Source: Fluviicola sp. (GTDB taxonomy: Bacteria; Bacteroidota; Bacteroidia; Flavobacteriales_D; Crocinitomicaceae). Taken from it: a DNA stretch of 64,000 bases. The stretch is from NCBI GenBank assembly GCA_017983675.1, contig JAGOAZ010000001.1, forward strand, positions 193,968-257,967. Reading direction: 5' to 3'. Shown piece by piece: positions 18,079-25,927 of the stretch (its first letter is position 1; every line of letters starts with the position of its first letter). A program made the position numbers and the translations under genes. The notes beneath the pieces are model-generated. The model saw nothing but the letters and a program-made list of their open reading frames with translations. It was not told the origin of the DNA and ran no database searches.

Positions 18079-19320
18079 ATGCTTACAACTGAACAAAAAA
18101 ATCAATTCGGTGAAATATTAGAAGAACTAGGAAAGTCTCTTGATATATCCGAAACACAATTTAAAACAGCCATTTCAAGCTATAAAGCGGTGGGTGAACA
18201 ATTATCAAAGGAAGGAGGATTACTCGATATTTACAAACCTGAAATACTTCCACAAGGGTCATTTATGCTAGGCACAATGGTAAAGCCAATCAACGAAGAT
18301 GATGATCTTGATATAGACCTCGTATGTAATCTTATAGGTAAAAACAGAAGTTGGACACAAAAAGACCTCAAGAAAAATGTTGGCGATCAACTAAAGCAAA
18401 ATGAACTCTACAAATCGAAAGTTAAATTGAAAGACGGTCGACGTTGCTGGACCTTATATTATCGAGAAACATCTGATAATCCGAATGACAAGTATCATTT
18501 AGACATCTTACCTAGTATCGTAGATTCAAATTATCGAGTGATGTTCACGGAATCGTTAAACAGTTCAGCAAACTTGAGTGAAGTTGGGAAACTAGCTATA
18601 AGAATCACCGATAATGAGAGAGATGATTTTCCATTCGAAACAGATCATACAAACTGGCTTAAAAGTAATCCTTTCGGTTATGCAAAGTGGTTCTTCAATC
18701 GTGCAGAGGTTTCCTCAACTAAAAGAGTGATGTTGTCTGAAGCAATTAAACCTGTCCCAAATTTCCAGCAAAATAAACTTCCACTACAACGTGTAGTGCA
18801 GATTCTTAAACGTCACAGAGACATGATGTTTAATGGAGATGACGACAAACCTATTTCAATAATAATAACAACCCTTGCGGCAAGAGCTTATAATAAAGAA
18901 GAAAATGTATTGGAAGCACTTATCAATGTCGTACAGAAAATGCCCGAATTCATAGATGACTGGTATTCCATAGATGACAACAAATGGATAAAAAAAATTG
19001 CGAATCCGGTTAATGAGGAGGAGAATTTCGCTGACAAATGGGTTGATTATCCGCAACGTCAAAATAACTTCTTTGACTGGATGCAGAGAGTTCAGGAAGA
19101 CATACAGACCATAATAAATAAAAAAGGACTTCATAACATACAAGAATCGATGTCACAATCTTTTGGAGAATCTTCTGTTAAAAAAGCATTTTCAAGTTAT
19201 GGCGAAAGTAATCGACTAATTAGAGAATCTGGAGGGATAAAGATGGCATTAAAAACTGGAACTCTTGGTACTATAGGAAACACGGTTAAAAATCATGATT
19301 TTCATGGCAAAAAAGATTAA
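18079..19320 (+). CDS. CBASS CD-NTase (cGAS/DncV-like nucleotidyltransferase)
   Basis: 413 residues. The nucleotidyltransferase core has the GS motif LPQGSFMLGTMVKP (Gly60-Ser61), the metal-binding DDLDIDLVC (Asp78 and Asp80) and a third acidic residue in KYHLDILPSI (Asp142). This is the CD-NTase arrangement that makes cyclic di- or trinucleotides on phage infection. The helical C-terminal half is also typical. Downstream E2-like and HNH-SAVED genes make this a CBASS operon of the E2-containing (short type II) kind. The C-terminus ends HDFHGKKD; in E2-linked systems the CD-NTase C-terminal Gly is conjugated, and here Gly410 is followed by three more residues. The nucleotide product cannot be read from sequence. 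Confidence 0.93.
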   Translation: MLTTEQKNQFGEILEELGKSLDISETQFKTAISSYKAVGEQLSKEGGLLDIYKPEILPQGSFMLGTMVKPINEDDDLDIDLVCNLIGKNRSWTQKDLKKNVGDQLKQNELYKSKVKLKDGRRCWTLYYRETSDNPNDKYHLDILPSIVDSNYRVMFTESLNSSANLSEVGKLAIRITDNERDDFPFETDHTNWLKSNPFGYAKWFFNRAEVSSTKRVMLSEAIKPVPNFQQNKLPLQRVVQILKRHRDMMFNGDDDKPISIIITTLAARAYNKEENVLEALINVVQKMPEFIDDWYSIDDNKWIKKIANPVNEEENFADKWVDYPQRQNNFFDWMQRVQEDIQTIINKKGLHNIQESMSQSFGESSVKKAFSSYGESNRLIRESGGIKMALKTGTLGTIGNTVKNHDFHGKKD

Positions 19321-19744
19321 AAATCCACCTCTAAACATGGCAGTTCAAGCAGCAAGAATAAAAGCAGCTTTTCCTGATGCACAATTATTTGTGGATCAAA
19401 ATCAACTTATTTGGAAGTGTCAAATTCGTCCTTCTCCATTGAGTGATACATATAATATCAAACTAATATATAACAAGGGAAAACACCCAAACATATTTGT
19501 AATCGATCAAAAACTTGCATTCTTTCAAGGTGAAAAGAAACTTCCACATGTTTATAATACTGCAAAACAGTGGCTTTGTCTTTATGTTCGTAAAGCTAGA
19601 CAATGGGATTTCCACATGCCAATTATTGATACAATAATACCATGGATATCTGAATGGCTTTTACATTATGAATGTTGGCTAGCCACTGGTGTATGGCATG
19701 GTGGAGGAATTGATCATATTAACGAATCAAATAAAAAAGATTGA
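19295..19744 (+). CDS. CBASS-associated E2-like protein
   Basis: 149 residues from the ATG at 19295 (an alternative ATG at 19304), overlapping the CD-NTase 3' end by 26 bases. The fold signature of bacterial E2-like proteins is present: KLPHVYNTAKQWLCLY with a probable catalytic Cys95, then DTIIPWISEWLLHYECWLAT and the characteristic GVWHGGGIDH. No E1 or JAB protease gene is adjacent, matching the short type II CBASS layout in which an E2-like enzyme alone conjugates and regulates the CD-NTase. It lies between CD-NTase and effector. Cys95 as the active residue is inferred from the family pattern. Confidence 0.85.
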   Translation: MIFMAKKIKNPPLNMAVQAARIKAAFPDAQLFVDQNQLIWKCQIRPSPLSDTYNIKLIYNKGKHPNIFVIDQKLAFFQGEKKLPHVYNTAKQWLCLYVRKARQWDFHMPIIDTIIPWISEWLLHYECWLATGVWHGGGIDHINESNKKD

Positions 19745-19745
19745 G

Positions 19746-20876
19746 ATGAGTGTTTCAACGATTCCGGATAAAGTTAAATACATGTTGTGGACAGTATCCG
19801 CTGGAAAATGCCAATACAGGGGATGCAATAAGCCTTTGTATCAAGATATTTTGACAAAACGCCGATTTAATAGTGCATATATAGCCCATATTGTTGCCGA
19901 TGTGCCAGGCGGACCAAGGGGAGATAAAAAAAGATCTCCATTGCTTGCTGATAAACTTGAGAACCTAATGCTTTTATGTGACACCCATCATCGCTTAATT
20001 GATAAAATAGATGTGGCAGTTCACCCTGAAGATGTTTTGCTCAAGATGAAAAAAGAGCATGAAGATAGAATTGCTAGAGTTACAGCGATTGCGTCCGATA
20101 TGCAAAGTCATATCGTAACATACAGAGCTAATGTTGGAGTTCACACCCCGCCTGTAAATTATGAGGTTGTAAGCGAATTTTTATTGCCAAATCATTATCC
20201 AGCTTCTTCATCTGCTATTGATTTGGGATTAAACAATAGTCCATTCAGAGATAAAAACGCAACATTTTGGGCTGCAGAATTAGAAAACCTAGAAACTCAA
20301 TTCAAGGAACAGTTAACCCCGAAATTGAGAAAAGGTGAATTAAAGCATATCTCATTATTTGCCCTTGCTCCAATGCCCTTGCTAATAAAATTAGGAACAC
20401 TTTTAAATGATATAAGTAATGTTACGGTGCATCAACCATTAAGAAATCCTAAAACGTGGAATCTTGATGACAGTGCCCCAGGGACTGTTTATGAAGTAAT
20501 TACACCCGATATAAAAAAAGACATAGTGGCGCTAAATATTTCACTGAGTGCCACTATTAACAATGATAGAATAACAGATGTACTTGGGGAAAATGTCGCC
20601 ATTTATACTTTGACAATCGATTCACCATTCAATGACTATCTAAAATCAAAGAAGCAACTAGAAACATTCAGTATTGAAATCAGAAAATTGTTTGACAAAA
20701 TTAAAGCTGAGTATAACGGAATTACTCCTCTTCACATCTTTCCAACAATGCCAGTTGCTACAGCAATTGAATTAGGACGCGTTTGGATGCCTAAGGCAGA
20801 TATGCCAATGCATATTTATGATGAAAACACTGCGAATCCTGGCTTTTTCAAAGCACTTGAAATAATAAATGAATAA
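19746..20876 (+). CDS. cap5: CBASS effector Cap5, HNH endonuclease-SAVED
   Basis: Start taken at the ATG at 19746, one base after the E2 stop; an upstream in-frame start would only duplicate the end of the E2 gene. 376 residues. The HNH nuclease is at residues ~15-100: KCQYRGCNKPL (Cys22, Cys27), FNSAYIAHIVAD with the catalytic His48, and NLMLLCDTHHRLID. A SAVED ligand-binding domain follows (~165-376), with HISLFALAPMPLLIKLGTLL, VHQPLRNPKTW and the closing IELGRVWMPKADMPMHIYDE. Cyclic nucleotides bound by SAVED are known to activate HNH-mediated DNA degradation in this family. All visible motifs look intact. Confidence 0.93.
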   Translation: MSVSTIPDKVKYMLWTVSAGKCQYRGCNKPLYQDILTKRRFNSAYIAHIVADVPGGPRGDKKRSPLLADKLENLMLLCDTHHRLIDKIDVAVHPEDVLLKMKKEHEDRIARVTAIASDMQSHIVTYRANVGVHTPPVNYEVVSEFLLPNHYPASSSAIDLGLNNSPFRDKNATFWAAELENLETQFKEQLTPKLRKGELKHISLFALAPMPLLIKLGTLLNDISNVTVHQPLRNPKTWNLDDSAPGTVYEVITPDIKKDIVALNISLSATINNDRITDVLGENVAIYTLTIDSPFNDYLKSKKQLETFSIEIRKLFDKIKAEYNGITPLHIFPTMPVATAIELGRVWMPKADMPMHIYDENTANPGFFKALEIINE

Positions 20877-20879
20877 TTG

Positions 20880-21146
20880 ATGAACACTCCCTCCTTCAAA
20901 GAAGATCACATCTCCCAAATTAGAGCACTACAAATACTGATCAATATGAGCTACACTTACCTTTCACAAGAAGAAGCCTTACAAGTACGTGGTAACTAAA
21001 CAGCGAATGTTATTTTGGATGATATTTTTTACGCAAGAAACTCAAGGAACTGAATAGCATTCAACTTTCATCCTTCAAAACAAGCTATTTCAGTGATGCA
21101 AACATTGAAGAAAGCCTTGAAAAACTTGGAAAAGCGGTCTTCCTCC
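20880..21146 (+). pseudogene. Decayed 5' fragment of a type I restriction subunit gene (hsdR)
   Basis: ATG at 20880 opens 39 codons (MNTPSFKEDHISQIRALQIL, then INMSYTYLSQEEALQVRGN) ending at a TAA (20997-20999). Matching HsdR-type sequence continues past the stop with a frame change: ANVILDDIFY, then in another frame KKLKELNSIQLSSFKTSYFS and DANIEESLEKLGKA. This is the N-terminal region of one group of Bacteroidota HsdR proteins, broken by at least one stop and one frameshift and lacking the nuclease and helicase. It abuts the CBASS effector gene and ends in a 17-base string also found at 2735-2751. Confidence 0.75.
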
Positions 21147-22082
21147 TCATCTTCACAGCTTCAGCTTTTTTGTTTGCAAGGGTAATACAAAGTTTCGCTT
21201 CGCTACACCCTTGCAAACACCGTTCACTTAGCCAGTCGCTCAGAATTCTCTCCTTGGCTGTTCACTAAAAAGGCTTTGCCTGTTCATCCCTCGTCGTCAG
21301 GCGCTGCTCTCTGCCACCCCAAACCCCTTATAATGTGCTTCCTGAAGCTCGTCCCTCACTCACGTCCGCGTTGATCTTCTCGCGTTCATTTCGCTCTCAT
21401 TCCTGATGTCATTTCGGCTTTCATTCTCATGCTCTTTCCCGCTCTTTCTTATGGGGTGTCACCGCAGCTTGTGTTATTGCTCGCCTGCTACTTCGCTCAG
21501 GCTGCGGGCTTGTCACAGTTTTTGAGATTCCTATTGAAAGTACAGTGTTCCTTTCGTTCCTACAGTCACACCGCACCTAAATCCGTCATACTATTTGAGT
21601 TTCTGTAAGTCAAGAGTGTTTATGCTGTACACTCCTCCCGAATGCTTTCGGTTTACGTTCCCAGCATTGCACACACTTGGTTTTATTTCTTTCTTCGTGA
21701 TTTCAAAAACCTGCGCCAAGCCCTTGTGCATACTGCATAGGTCGCCCACGGTTTCTTCCTAAAGTCAGCTCCCTCTTTGGGCTTTCACCTTCGCTCAACT
21801 CGCGGCGGCTCGCGCACTTCTCTCGCTTCATTCCATTGCACTTCATTTCGCTCGTTCCGTTTGCTTCACAAACTCCAGTTGCCCCTCCGTAGGGCTACGG
21901 GGCTGCCTTTCATTTGTTCGCCTAAGCCTTACTCCGTCGGCTTTGCTGAAGGCTCTTTTTCCTTTATCTCGATTTTCAAGTAATGTCCTCGACTTCGACT
22001 TAGGAAACTAGTATCCCGACTTTGGACTTTGGACGAATAAAGCTTCCTTGATTTTGCACATTCCCCATTTTTCAAAAAGGTC

Positions 22083-22271
22083 ATGTACAATATCAATCCA
22101 GCAGTTATCAAATCTATTCTTTCACGTCTTCCAAAAGATCAGTTCATTTTGCAAGCTCGTTTCATCCGTCGTCAAATACCCAAAGCTGTTCCAGGTTCCA
22201 ATCGTCAGGCTATGTTCATCAACCTGTATCAGTGGTGTCGTGTGTTTTACCTGCAGCGTTTCATCAAGTAA
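22083..22271 (+). CDS. Small basic hypothetical protein
   Basis: 62 residues (MYNINPAVIKSILSRLPKDQ ... FIRRQIPKAVPGSNRQAMF ... QWCRVFYLQRFIK), strongly basic, no membrane segment. It is the only plausible open frame in the 21-22.5 kb region and faces the minus-strand operon. The composition and length suit a small DNA-binding or element-specific protein, but it could be chance. No family recognised. Confidence 0.35.
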   Translation: MYNINPAVIKSILSRLPKDQFILQARFIRRQIPKAVPGSNRQAMFINLYQWCRVFYLQRFIK

Positions 22272-22497
22272 ACGTGAAATAAAAAAAACAAAACAAAGTT
22301 AGTGGCTTGTCTTTCGTTCCTGCAAGTTCAAGCCCTCCGGGTTTCGCTTAAAATTTTTCCTGTTGTCTTGTTTTGGGTCTGATATTCGTTGATTGAAAAT
22401 TTTTAAGTCGAAAAGCTTGCATCCACTTATCCAGCCCCTTGTAAAGCGCTTTCTTTTTTTTCTTTTTTTCTTTTGAAAAAAAATCTGCTGCGCAAGC

Positions 22498-22530
22498 AAA
22501 AAAAAACGCCACCCATTGCTGAGTGGCGTT
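22498..22530 (-). terminator. Terminator of the 24105-22550 operon
   Basis: On the minus strand AACGCCAC (22530-22523) pairs with GTGGCGTT (22512-22505), followed by a T-run (A-run at 22498-22506 on the + strand), about 20 bases after the stop of the last gene. Confidence 0.75.
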
Positions 22531-22549
22531 ACCATTTTTCACCGATAAA

Positions 22550-22732
22550 TTAAGATTTGATGCGTTTCCACAACCATTTCAGAAAGATGCTTACAACAAA
22601 ACTTACTGTAGCACCAATAATTGCTAAGATCATCGTTTTGATATAGTCCTGCGTGTCGATGGTCGCAGTAACGGTAAACACTGTTCCGGTTAACGTGCCT
22701 AGGATTGTGGTGCTGTCCTGTTGGTAATACAT
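22550..22732 (-). CDS. Small single-span membrane protein of a mobile element
   Basis: 60 residues. A Thr-rich N-terminus (MYYQQDSTTILGTLTGTVFT) precedes a membrane helix (MILAIIGATVSFVVSIFLKW) and a basic tail (LWKRIKS). It is the last gene of the four-gene minus-strand operon and is followed by a terminator. Small membrane proteins beside a conserved element protein could be virion membrane or holin-like components; nothing proves it. No family recognised. Confidence 0.55.
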   Translation of the reverse strand: MYYQQDSTTILGTLTGTVFTVTATIDTQDYIKTMILAIIGATVSFVVSIFLKWLWKRIKS

Positions 22733-22750
22733 ACAGTTGAAATAAATTGG

Positions 22751-22972
22751 TTAAACTCCTGTTTCGCTTGGTGCGGTTGGAGTTGCCGATGTCAAACGAA
22801 GATTGATCGCATATTGCTCATAATCTTCTCCAATTTCTTGGTCTACATCGATGCCAACCATGCTAACTGCACCGGATAATTCTGCGCCCGCTTTGAAGCG
22901 AATACGTCTTTTTGCTTTTAAACTGATGGTTAAATCTTCTCTTACCCCAGTTGTTGAACTGTTTTCTGCCAT
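22751..22972 (-). CDS. Small hypothetical protein of a mobile element
   Basis: 73 residues from the ATG at 22972 (MAENSSTTGVREDLTISLKA ... FKAGAELSGAVSMVGIDVDQ ... APSETGV). A longer frame starts with TTG at 23053 and would add a hydrophobic N-terminus (LIQLVVFTFSGIVFHLF), which is possible but overlaps the upstream gene. The protein is soluble-looking with likely beta strands. It sits third in the minus-strand operon. No family recognised. Confidence 0.5.
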   Translation of the reverse strand: MAENSSTTGVREDLTISLKAKRRIRFKAGAELSGAVSMVGIDVDQEIGEDYEQYAINLRLTSATPTAPSETGV

Positions 22973-23049
22973 TTTTTTCTTTTTTATTCGCTGAAATAGA
23001 TGGAATACTATTCCAGAGAAAGTGAATACTACTAATTGAATCAACCAAC

Positions 23050-23346
23050 TCAATCGATTGATTTGTCGAAGTTTCCCATGGACGGGATTGCTGCTTGACT
23101 CACAGCTGTCGCAACAGCGCCACCAATGATGAGGTAACCACCGATTGCAACTACCGCAGTTGGCAATGCAACAGGGGACGAAATCACGGCTGTTCCTGCA
23201 GCTGCCACAAGAACACCAATCGTTCTCATTTTTTTAAAGAATGGTGGAGTGTCTGCCTTGCAACGTACCAAATACGACTTCAACTGATCCTTAAATTGAC
23301 CTTTTCCTCGTTGAACGAGTAATTGATCCTGAATGCGCTTTTTCAT
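23050..23346 (-). CDS. Small membrane protein of a mobile element
   Basis: 98 residues. A basic N-terminal half (MKKRIQDQLLVQRGKGQFKD, then LKSYLVRCKADTPPFFKKM) is followed by two Ala/Gly/Val-rich membrane helices (IGVLVAAAGTAVISSPVAL and VVAIGGYLIIGGAVATAV) and a short tail. The clear ATG lies 9 bases after the stop of the 249-residue protein gene. The architecture resembles small capsid-associated membrane or pore proteins of lipid-containing phages, but no family is recognised. Confidence 0.55.
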   Translation of the reverse strand: MKKRIQDQLLVQRGKGQFKDQLKSYLVRCKADTPPFFKKMRTIGVLVAAAGTAVISSPVALPTAVVAIGGYLIIGGAVATAVSQAAIPSMGNFDKSID

Positions 23347-23355
23347 CGCTTACAA

Positions 23356-24105
23356 TTAAATTACTTCAGCAATGTGAAGCGAGTTAAACGCACCATTTTT
23401 CAAGGAATACATCGTACCATTTAATTTCTGCAAGAATTCAAGCTTTAACAAGAAAATTTTGGTTGTACCAATTGCAGGAATTCCTGAAGGAGTAAGCGTA
23501 ACCGTAGTTTGCGATTGATCAATCGGAAGAGTAACAGGTGTTGAAAGCTGCAAATCTTTTTGCGTCATTTCAAAATCCAAACCAACAAACCCACACGAAA
23601 ACTCAACATGTGTTGCACCTTGTGGATATGCAATATCCAATTGCGGAACCAAATCGATAATTTCAATTTCACCATTTGACGTATCCACAGAAAAGGTTTT
23701 GTAAAGAATTGATCCCAAAAGAGCGGTTTTGTTAAAGTCGAAACCTTTCAAAAGTGCGATACCATCAGGCGACTGGATCCCTTCAGCAACAACTCTGTTT
23801 CCGCGGTCGTTGACCATGTCCAAATTTTTGATTGCAGTCATTAATTTGGTCAATCGCGCCACAACTCTGCTATCCGAAGCATTCATTGCGAGTGGTCGAA
23901 CAGCATCGCGCAACAGTTTCCCAGAACCTGCAGAGCTTCCAAATTCTTTCCCATTTTCGCGCGTTCGTTCAAATGCTGGATCGGTTGCGACACGTTTTGC
24001 ATCAACGGACGTTTTCATCCGTGCCAAGTTTCCATCCTTGGTCTTGTAGAAATTGACGTTATCCAACGTCCCTTTCAGTTTAATTAAGCCGGATTGTCTT
24101 GCCAT
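23356..24105 (-). CDS. Conserved Bacteroidota element protein, possible virion protein
   Basis: 249 residues. The N-terminus MARQSGLIKLKGTLDNVNFY, then KTKDGNLARMKTSVDAKRV, DPAFERTRENGKEFG and GSGKLLRDAVRPL match a pattern I recall from uncharacterised proteins common in Bacteroidota genomes, often in mobile regions. The first ~125 residues are helical and basic. The second half is beta-rich (GEIEIIDLVPQLDIAYPQGA, VEFSCGFVGLDFEM, TTKIFLLKLEFLQ) and could form a jelly-roll-like domain. It is the first gene of an operon with three small, partly membrane proteins. A structural virion role is speculation, not shown by a motif. Confidence 0.6.
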   Translation of the reverse strand: MARQSGLIKLKGTLDNVNFYKTKDGNLARMKTSVDAKRVATDPAFERTRENGKEFGSSAGSGKLLRDAVRPLAMNASDSRVVARLTKLMTAIKNLDMVNDRGNRVVAEGIQSPDGIALLKGFDFNKTALLGSILYKTFSVDTSNGEIEIIDLVPQLDIAYPQGATHVEFSCGFVGLDFEMTQKDLQLSTPVTLPIDQSQTTVTLTPSGIPAIGTTKIFLLKLEFLQKLNGTMYSLKNGAFNSLHIAEVI

Positions 24106-24466
24106 AGCTTTTATTTTTTTGATATAAGACCGATTAACAGGTAGGTCAAATCACCTGATCATGTGTCGGCAATAATTCCAGAATTGCGCGCTTTGCAAAC
24201 ACACGAACAAGACAAACATCAGGCGTTTAAAATAACAAGTCAAGAAAGCTCATTTACTTTCAAGTACATTGAAAATGAAAGTGTCAGTTGTCCATTTGAA
24301 CAGACAAAGCAGAAATATATTTTAAGGCTATTTAGAGCATAGGTTAAGCCTATATAGAGTATGAAAATCAATTTACTGTTTTCATTTTTATATGCTTTGC
24401 ATATAGTTTTAGCTAATGAGCAGTTTTTATATGCAATTTCATATAATTATTCATTCATTTTTCTAT
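24106..24466. other. Intergenic region, no gene seen
   Basis: About 360 AT-rich bases between the divergent element operon and the toxin-antitoxin operon. Besides presumed promoters there is no supported gene. TATATG/CATATA-like short repeats appear around 24380-24450. Confidence 0.4.
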
Positions 24467-24556
24467 TATCGCGTATCGCGATACGCGATAATTAAATGTA
24501 ATTCATTTGTATTTAATAATATAATGCGTATTTTTGCATATCGCGATACGCGATAT
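24467..24556. promoter_or_regulatory. Paired palindromic operators before the toxin-antitoxin operon
   Basis: Bases 24467-24490 are a perfect 24-bp palindrome built on the half TATCGCGTATCG. Bases 24539-24555 read TATCGCGATACGCGATA, a second copy of the same CGCGATA/TATCGCG words, 14 bases before the ATG. The two sites flank the expected promoter and suit autoregulation by the HTH protein encoded immediately downstream (inference). Confidence 0.65.
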
Positions 24557-24569
24557 TAAAAGTTACATC

Positions 24570-25091
24570 ATGAATGAATCAGGTTTCAATATGAAGCCAC
24601 AAGACGTGGTAATTCTGTTTAAAATAATTGCTTTAGGCGAAAATAATTGGACACAATCGATGTTGTCATCACAATTGGGAATAAGTCAATCAGAGATAAG
24701 TGAATCTATTAAACGATCCAAATATTCTGGATTGATAAACACAATTGATAACCATGTCAACAAGCGCTCTTTTTTCGACTTTGTCATTAATGGTTTAAAA
24801 GTAGTCTTTCCTCAAAGACCTGGTGCTATCGTTAGAGGAGTTCCAACTGCACATTCCGCTCCATTTTTTCAAAACAAATTTTATTCTGAAGAACAATACG
24901 TGTGGCCAAGTGGTAAAGGAAATGTTCGTGGGCAAGCTATCATTCCACTATACAAAACGGTTACAAGTGCCATCGAAAATGATGAATTCCTATATCAATT
25001 ACTAGCTTTAGCAGATATTATTAGAGTGGGAAGAGCGCGAGAAAAGAAAATGGCAATAGAAATGATAGAACAACATTTACAGTATGCTTAA
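24570..25091 (+). CDS. HTH antitoxin/regulator of a nucleotidyltransferase toxin
   Basis: 173 residues from the ATG at 24570; a TTG start at 24534 would run through the operator and is rejected. The N-terminal region is a helix-turn-helix: MKPQDVVILFKIIALGENNW, then SMLSSQLGISQSEISESIKR. The remainder (FFDFVINGLKVVFPQRPGAI, ARGVPT-like VRGVPTAHSAP) resembles transcriptional-repressor antitoxins paired with AbiEii-like nucleotidyltransferases. It overlaps the toxin gene by 8 bases. The operator palindromes upstream support autoregulation. The antitoxin role is inferred from context and domain. Confidence 0.7.
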   Translation: MNESGFNMKPQDVVILFKIIALGENNWTQSMLSSQLGISQSEISESIKRSKYSGLINTIDNHVNKRSFFDFVINGLKVVFPQRPGAIVRGVPTAHSAPFFQNKFYSEEQYVWPSGKGNVRGQAIIPLYKTVTSAIENDEFLYQLLALADIIRVGRAREKKMAIEMIEQHLQYA

Positions 25092-25776
25092 AAATTCTAT
25101 AATTAATATCAAGGTCATCGAGAAAGTTGCAAATGCACTTGGAGAACTAAACAACGATGTAATTTACGTAGGAGGTGCTATTGTTAGCTTTTACATTACA
25201 GACATGGGAGCTGATCAACCCAGACCAACTAAGGATATTGATATTTCCGTACAAATAAGTACCTATTCTGAAATGGATCGCTTACGTGAACAGCTCGCAG
25301 CAAAAGGAATCTATCCTGCTTCTGATCAAAACGTAATGTACAGATATGAATTTGAAGATGTGCTCATTGATTTTATTCCATATGAAGCAACACCGCTTGG
25401 TCCAACTAATTCATGGTTAAAGCCCGGATTCCCTTTAGCACATGGAGTACAAGCAGGAGATAAAACAATAAAAATATTACCGGTTAGTTACTTCTTGGCA
25501 ACAAAGTTTGAAGCGTTTAAATCGAGAGGTAAAAATGATCCATTCATGAGTCATGATTTCGAAGACATTATCTATGTAATAGATAATAACATTGAAGTAG
25601 TGGAGAACATTAAAAATGCAGATAAAAAGCTAATTACCTTCATGAAGGAATTGGCAAATTTTATACTAAATCATCCTTCTAGAAATGATATCATTACGGG
25701 TCACATTAATCCTTTTACAAATACCGAAAGAACTCCTTTGGTAATTGAGAAATTACAACTAATTGTAGAAATATAA
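25084..25776 (+). CDS. AbiEii-like nucleotidyltransferase toxin
   Basis: 230 residues. A polymerase-beta-type nucleotidyltransferase core is visible: VIYVGGAIVSFYI (the GG-x-S type motif), then PTKDIDISVQIS with the metal-binding Asp-x-Asp, then FEDVLIDFIPYEA with a third acidic residue. A helical C-terminal half follows (LATKFEAFKSRGKNDPFMSH, DFEDIIYVID), the usual DUF1814/AbiEii pattern, in which Lys and Asp-rich helices complete the active site. Family members transfer nucleotides to tRNA or other targets and act in abortive infection or as type IV toxins. Coupled to the HTH gene by an 8-base overlap. Confidence 0.8.
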   Translation: MLKNSIINIKVIEKVANALGELNNDVIYVGGAIVSFYITDMGADQPRPTKDIDISVQISTYSEMDRLREQLAAKGIYPASDQNVMYRYEFEDVLIDFIPYEATPLGPTNSWLKPGFPLAHGVQAGDKTIKILPVSYFLATKFEAFKSRGKNDPFMSHDFEDIIYVIDNNIEVVENIKNADKKLITFMKELANFILNHPSRNDIITGHINPFTNTERTPLVIEKLQLIVEI

Positions 25777-25927
25777 ATTCAGAAAAATAAATCTACAAGT
25801 TCCAAAATTCAGGAACCATTATGTCAAATTTCAGAGTGATAATCGGAAAATATCCGATTATCTAGTCTAATTCTTACAATATTTAATTACAACCTGGAAT
25901 AAAAGTGTTTACTCCAACTTAATTACC

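Larger units (their letters stand above)
21147..22545. other. Gene-poor, structured, pyrimidine-rich region of a mobile element
   Basis: About 1.4 kb with only one weak gene candidate (22083-22271). It is more GC-rich than its surroundings and the + strand is rich in CTTCGCTC-like pyrimidine words. A 12-bp perfect stem, GTTTGCAAGGGT (21172-21183) with ACCCTTGCAAAC (21207-21218), opens it. Another hairpin, CCGTAG-GG-CTACGG, lies at 21887-21900 inside a larger GCCCC/GGGGC stem. On the minus strand the region would be transcribed downstream of the 24105-22550 operon. It could be a long noncoding RNA, a transfer or replication origin, or decayed DNA; the sequence does not decide. Confidence 0.4.

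Noticed and set aside
21777..21983. 68-codon frame in the noncoding region of the mobile element
   Set aside because: Biased composition (Ser/Arg/Leu-rich) from the pyrimidine-rich DNA; no start context and no family.
23729..24049. 106-codon frame opposite the 249-residue element gene
   Set aside because: Antisense shadow; the minus-strand gene has conserved sequence and sits in an operon.
24534..24569. Upstream TTG start for the HTH antitoxin
   Set aside because: The extension would be translated through the second palindromic operator; the ATG at 24570 fits the family start better.
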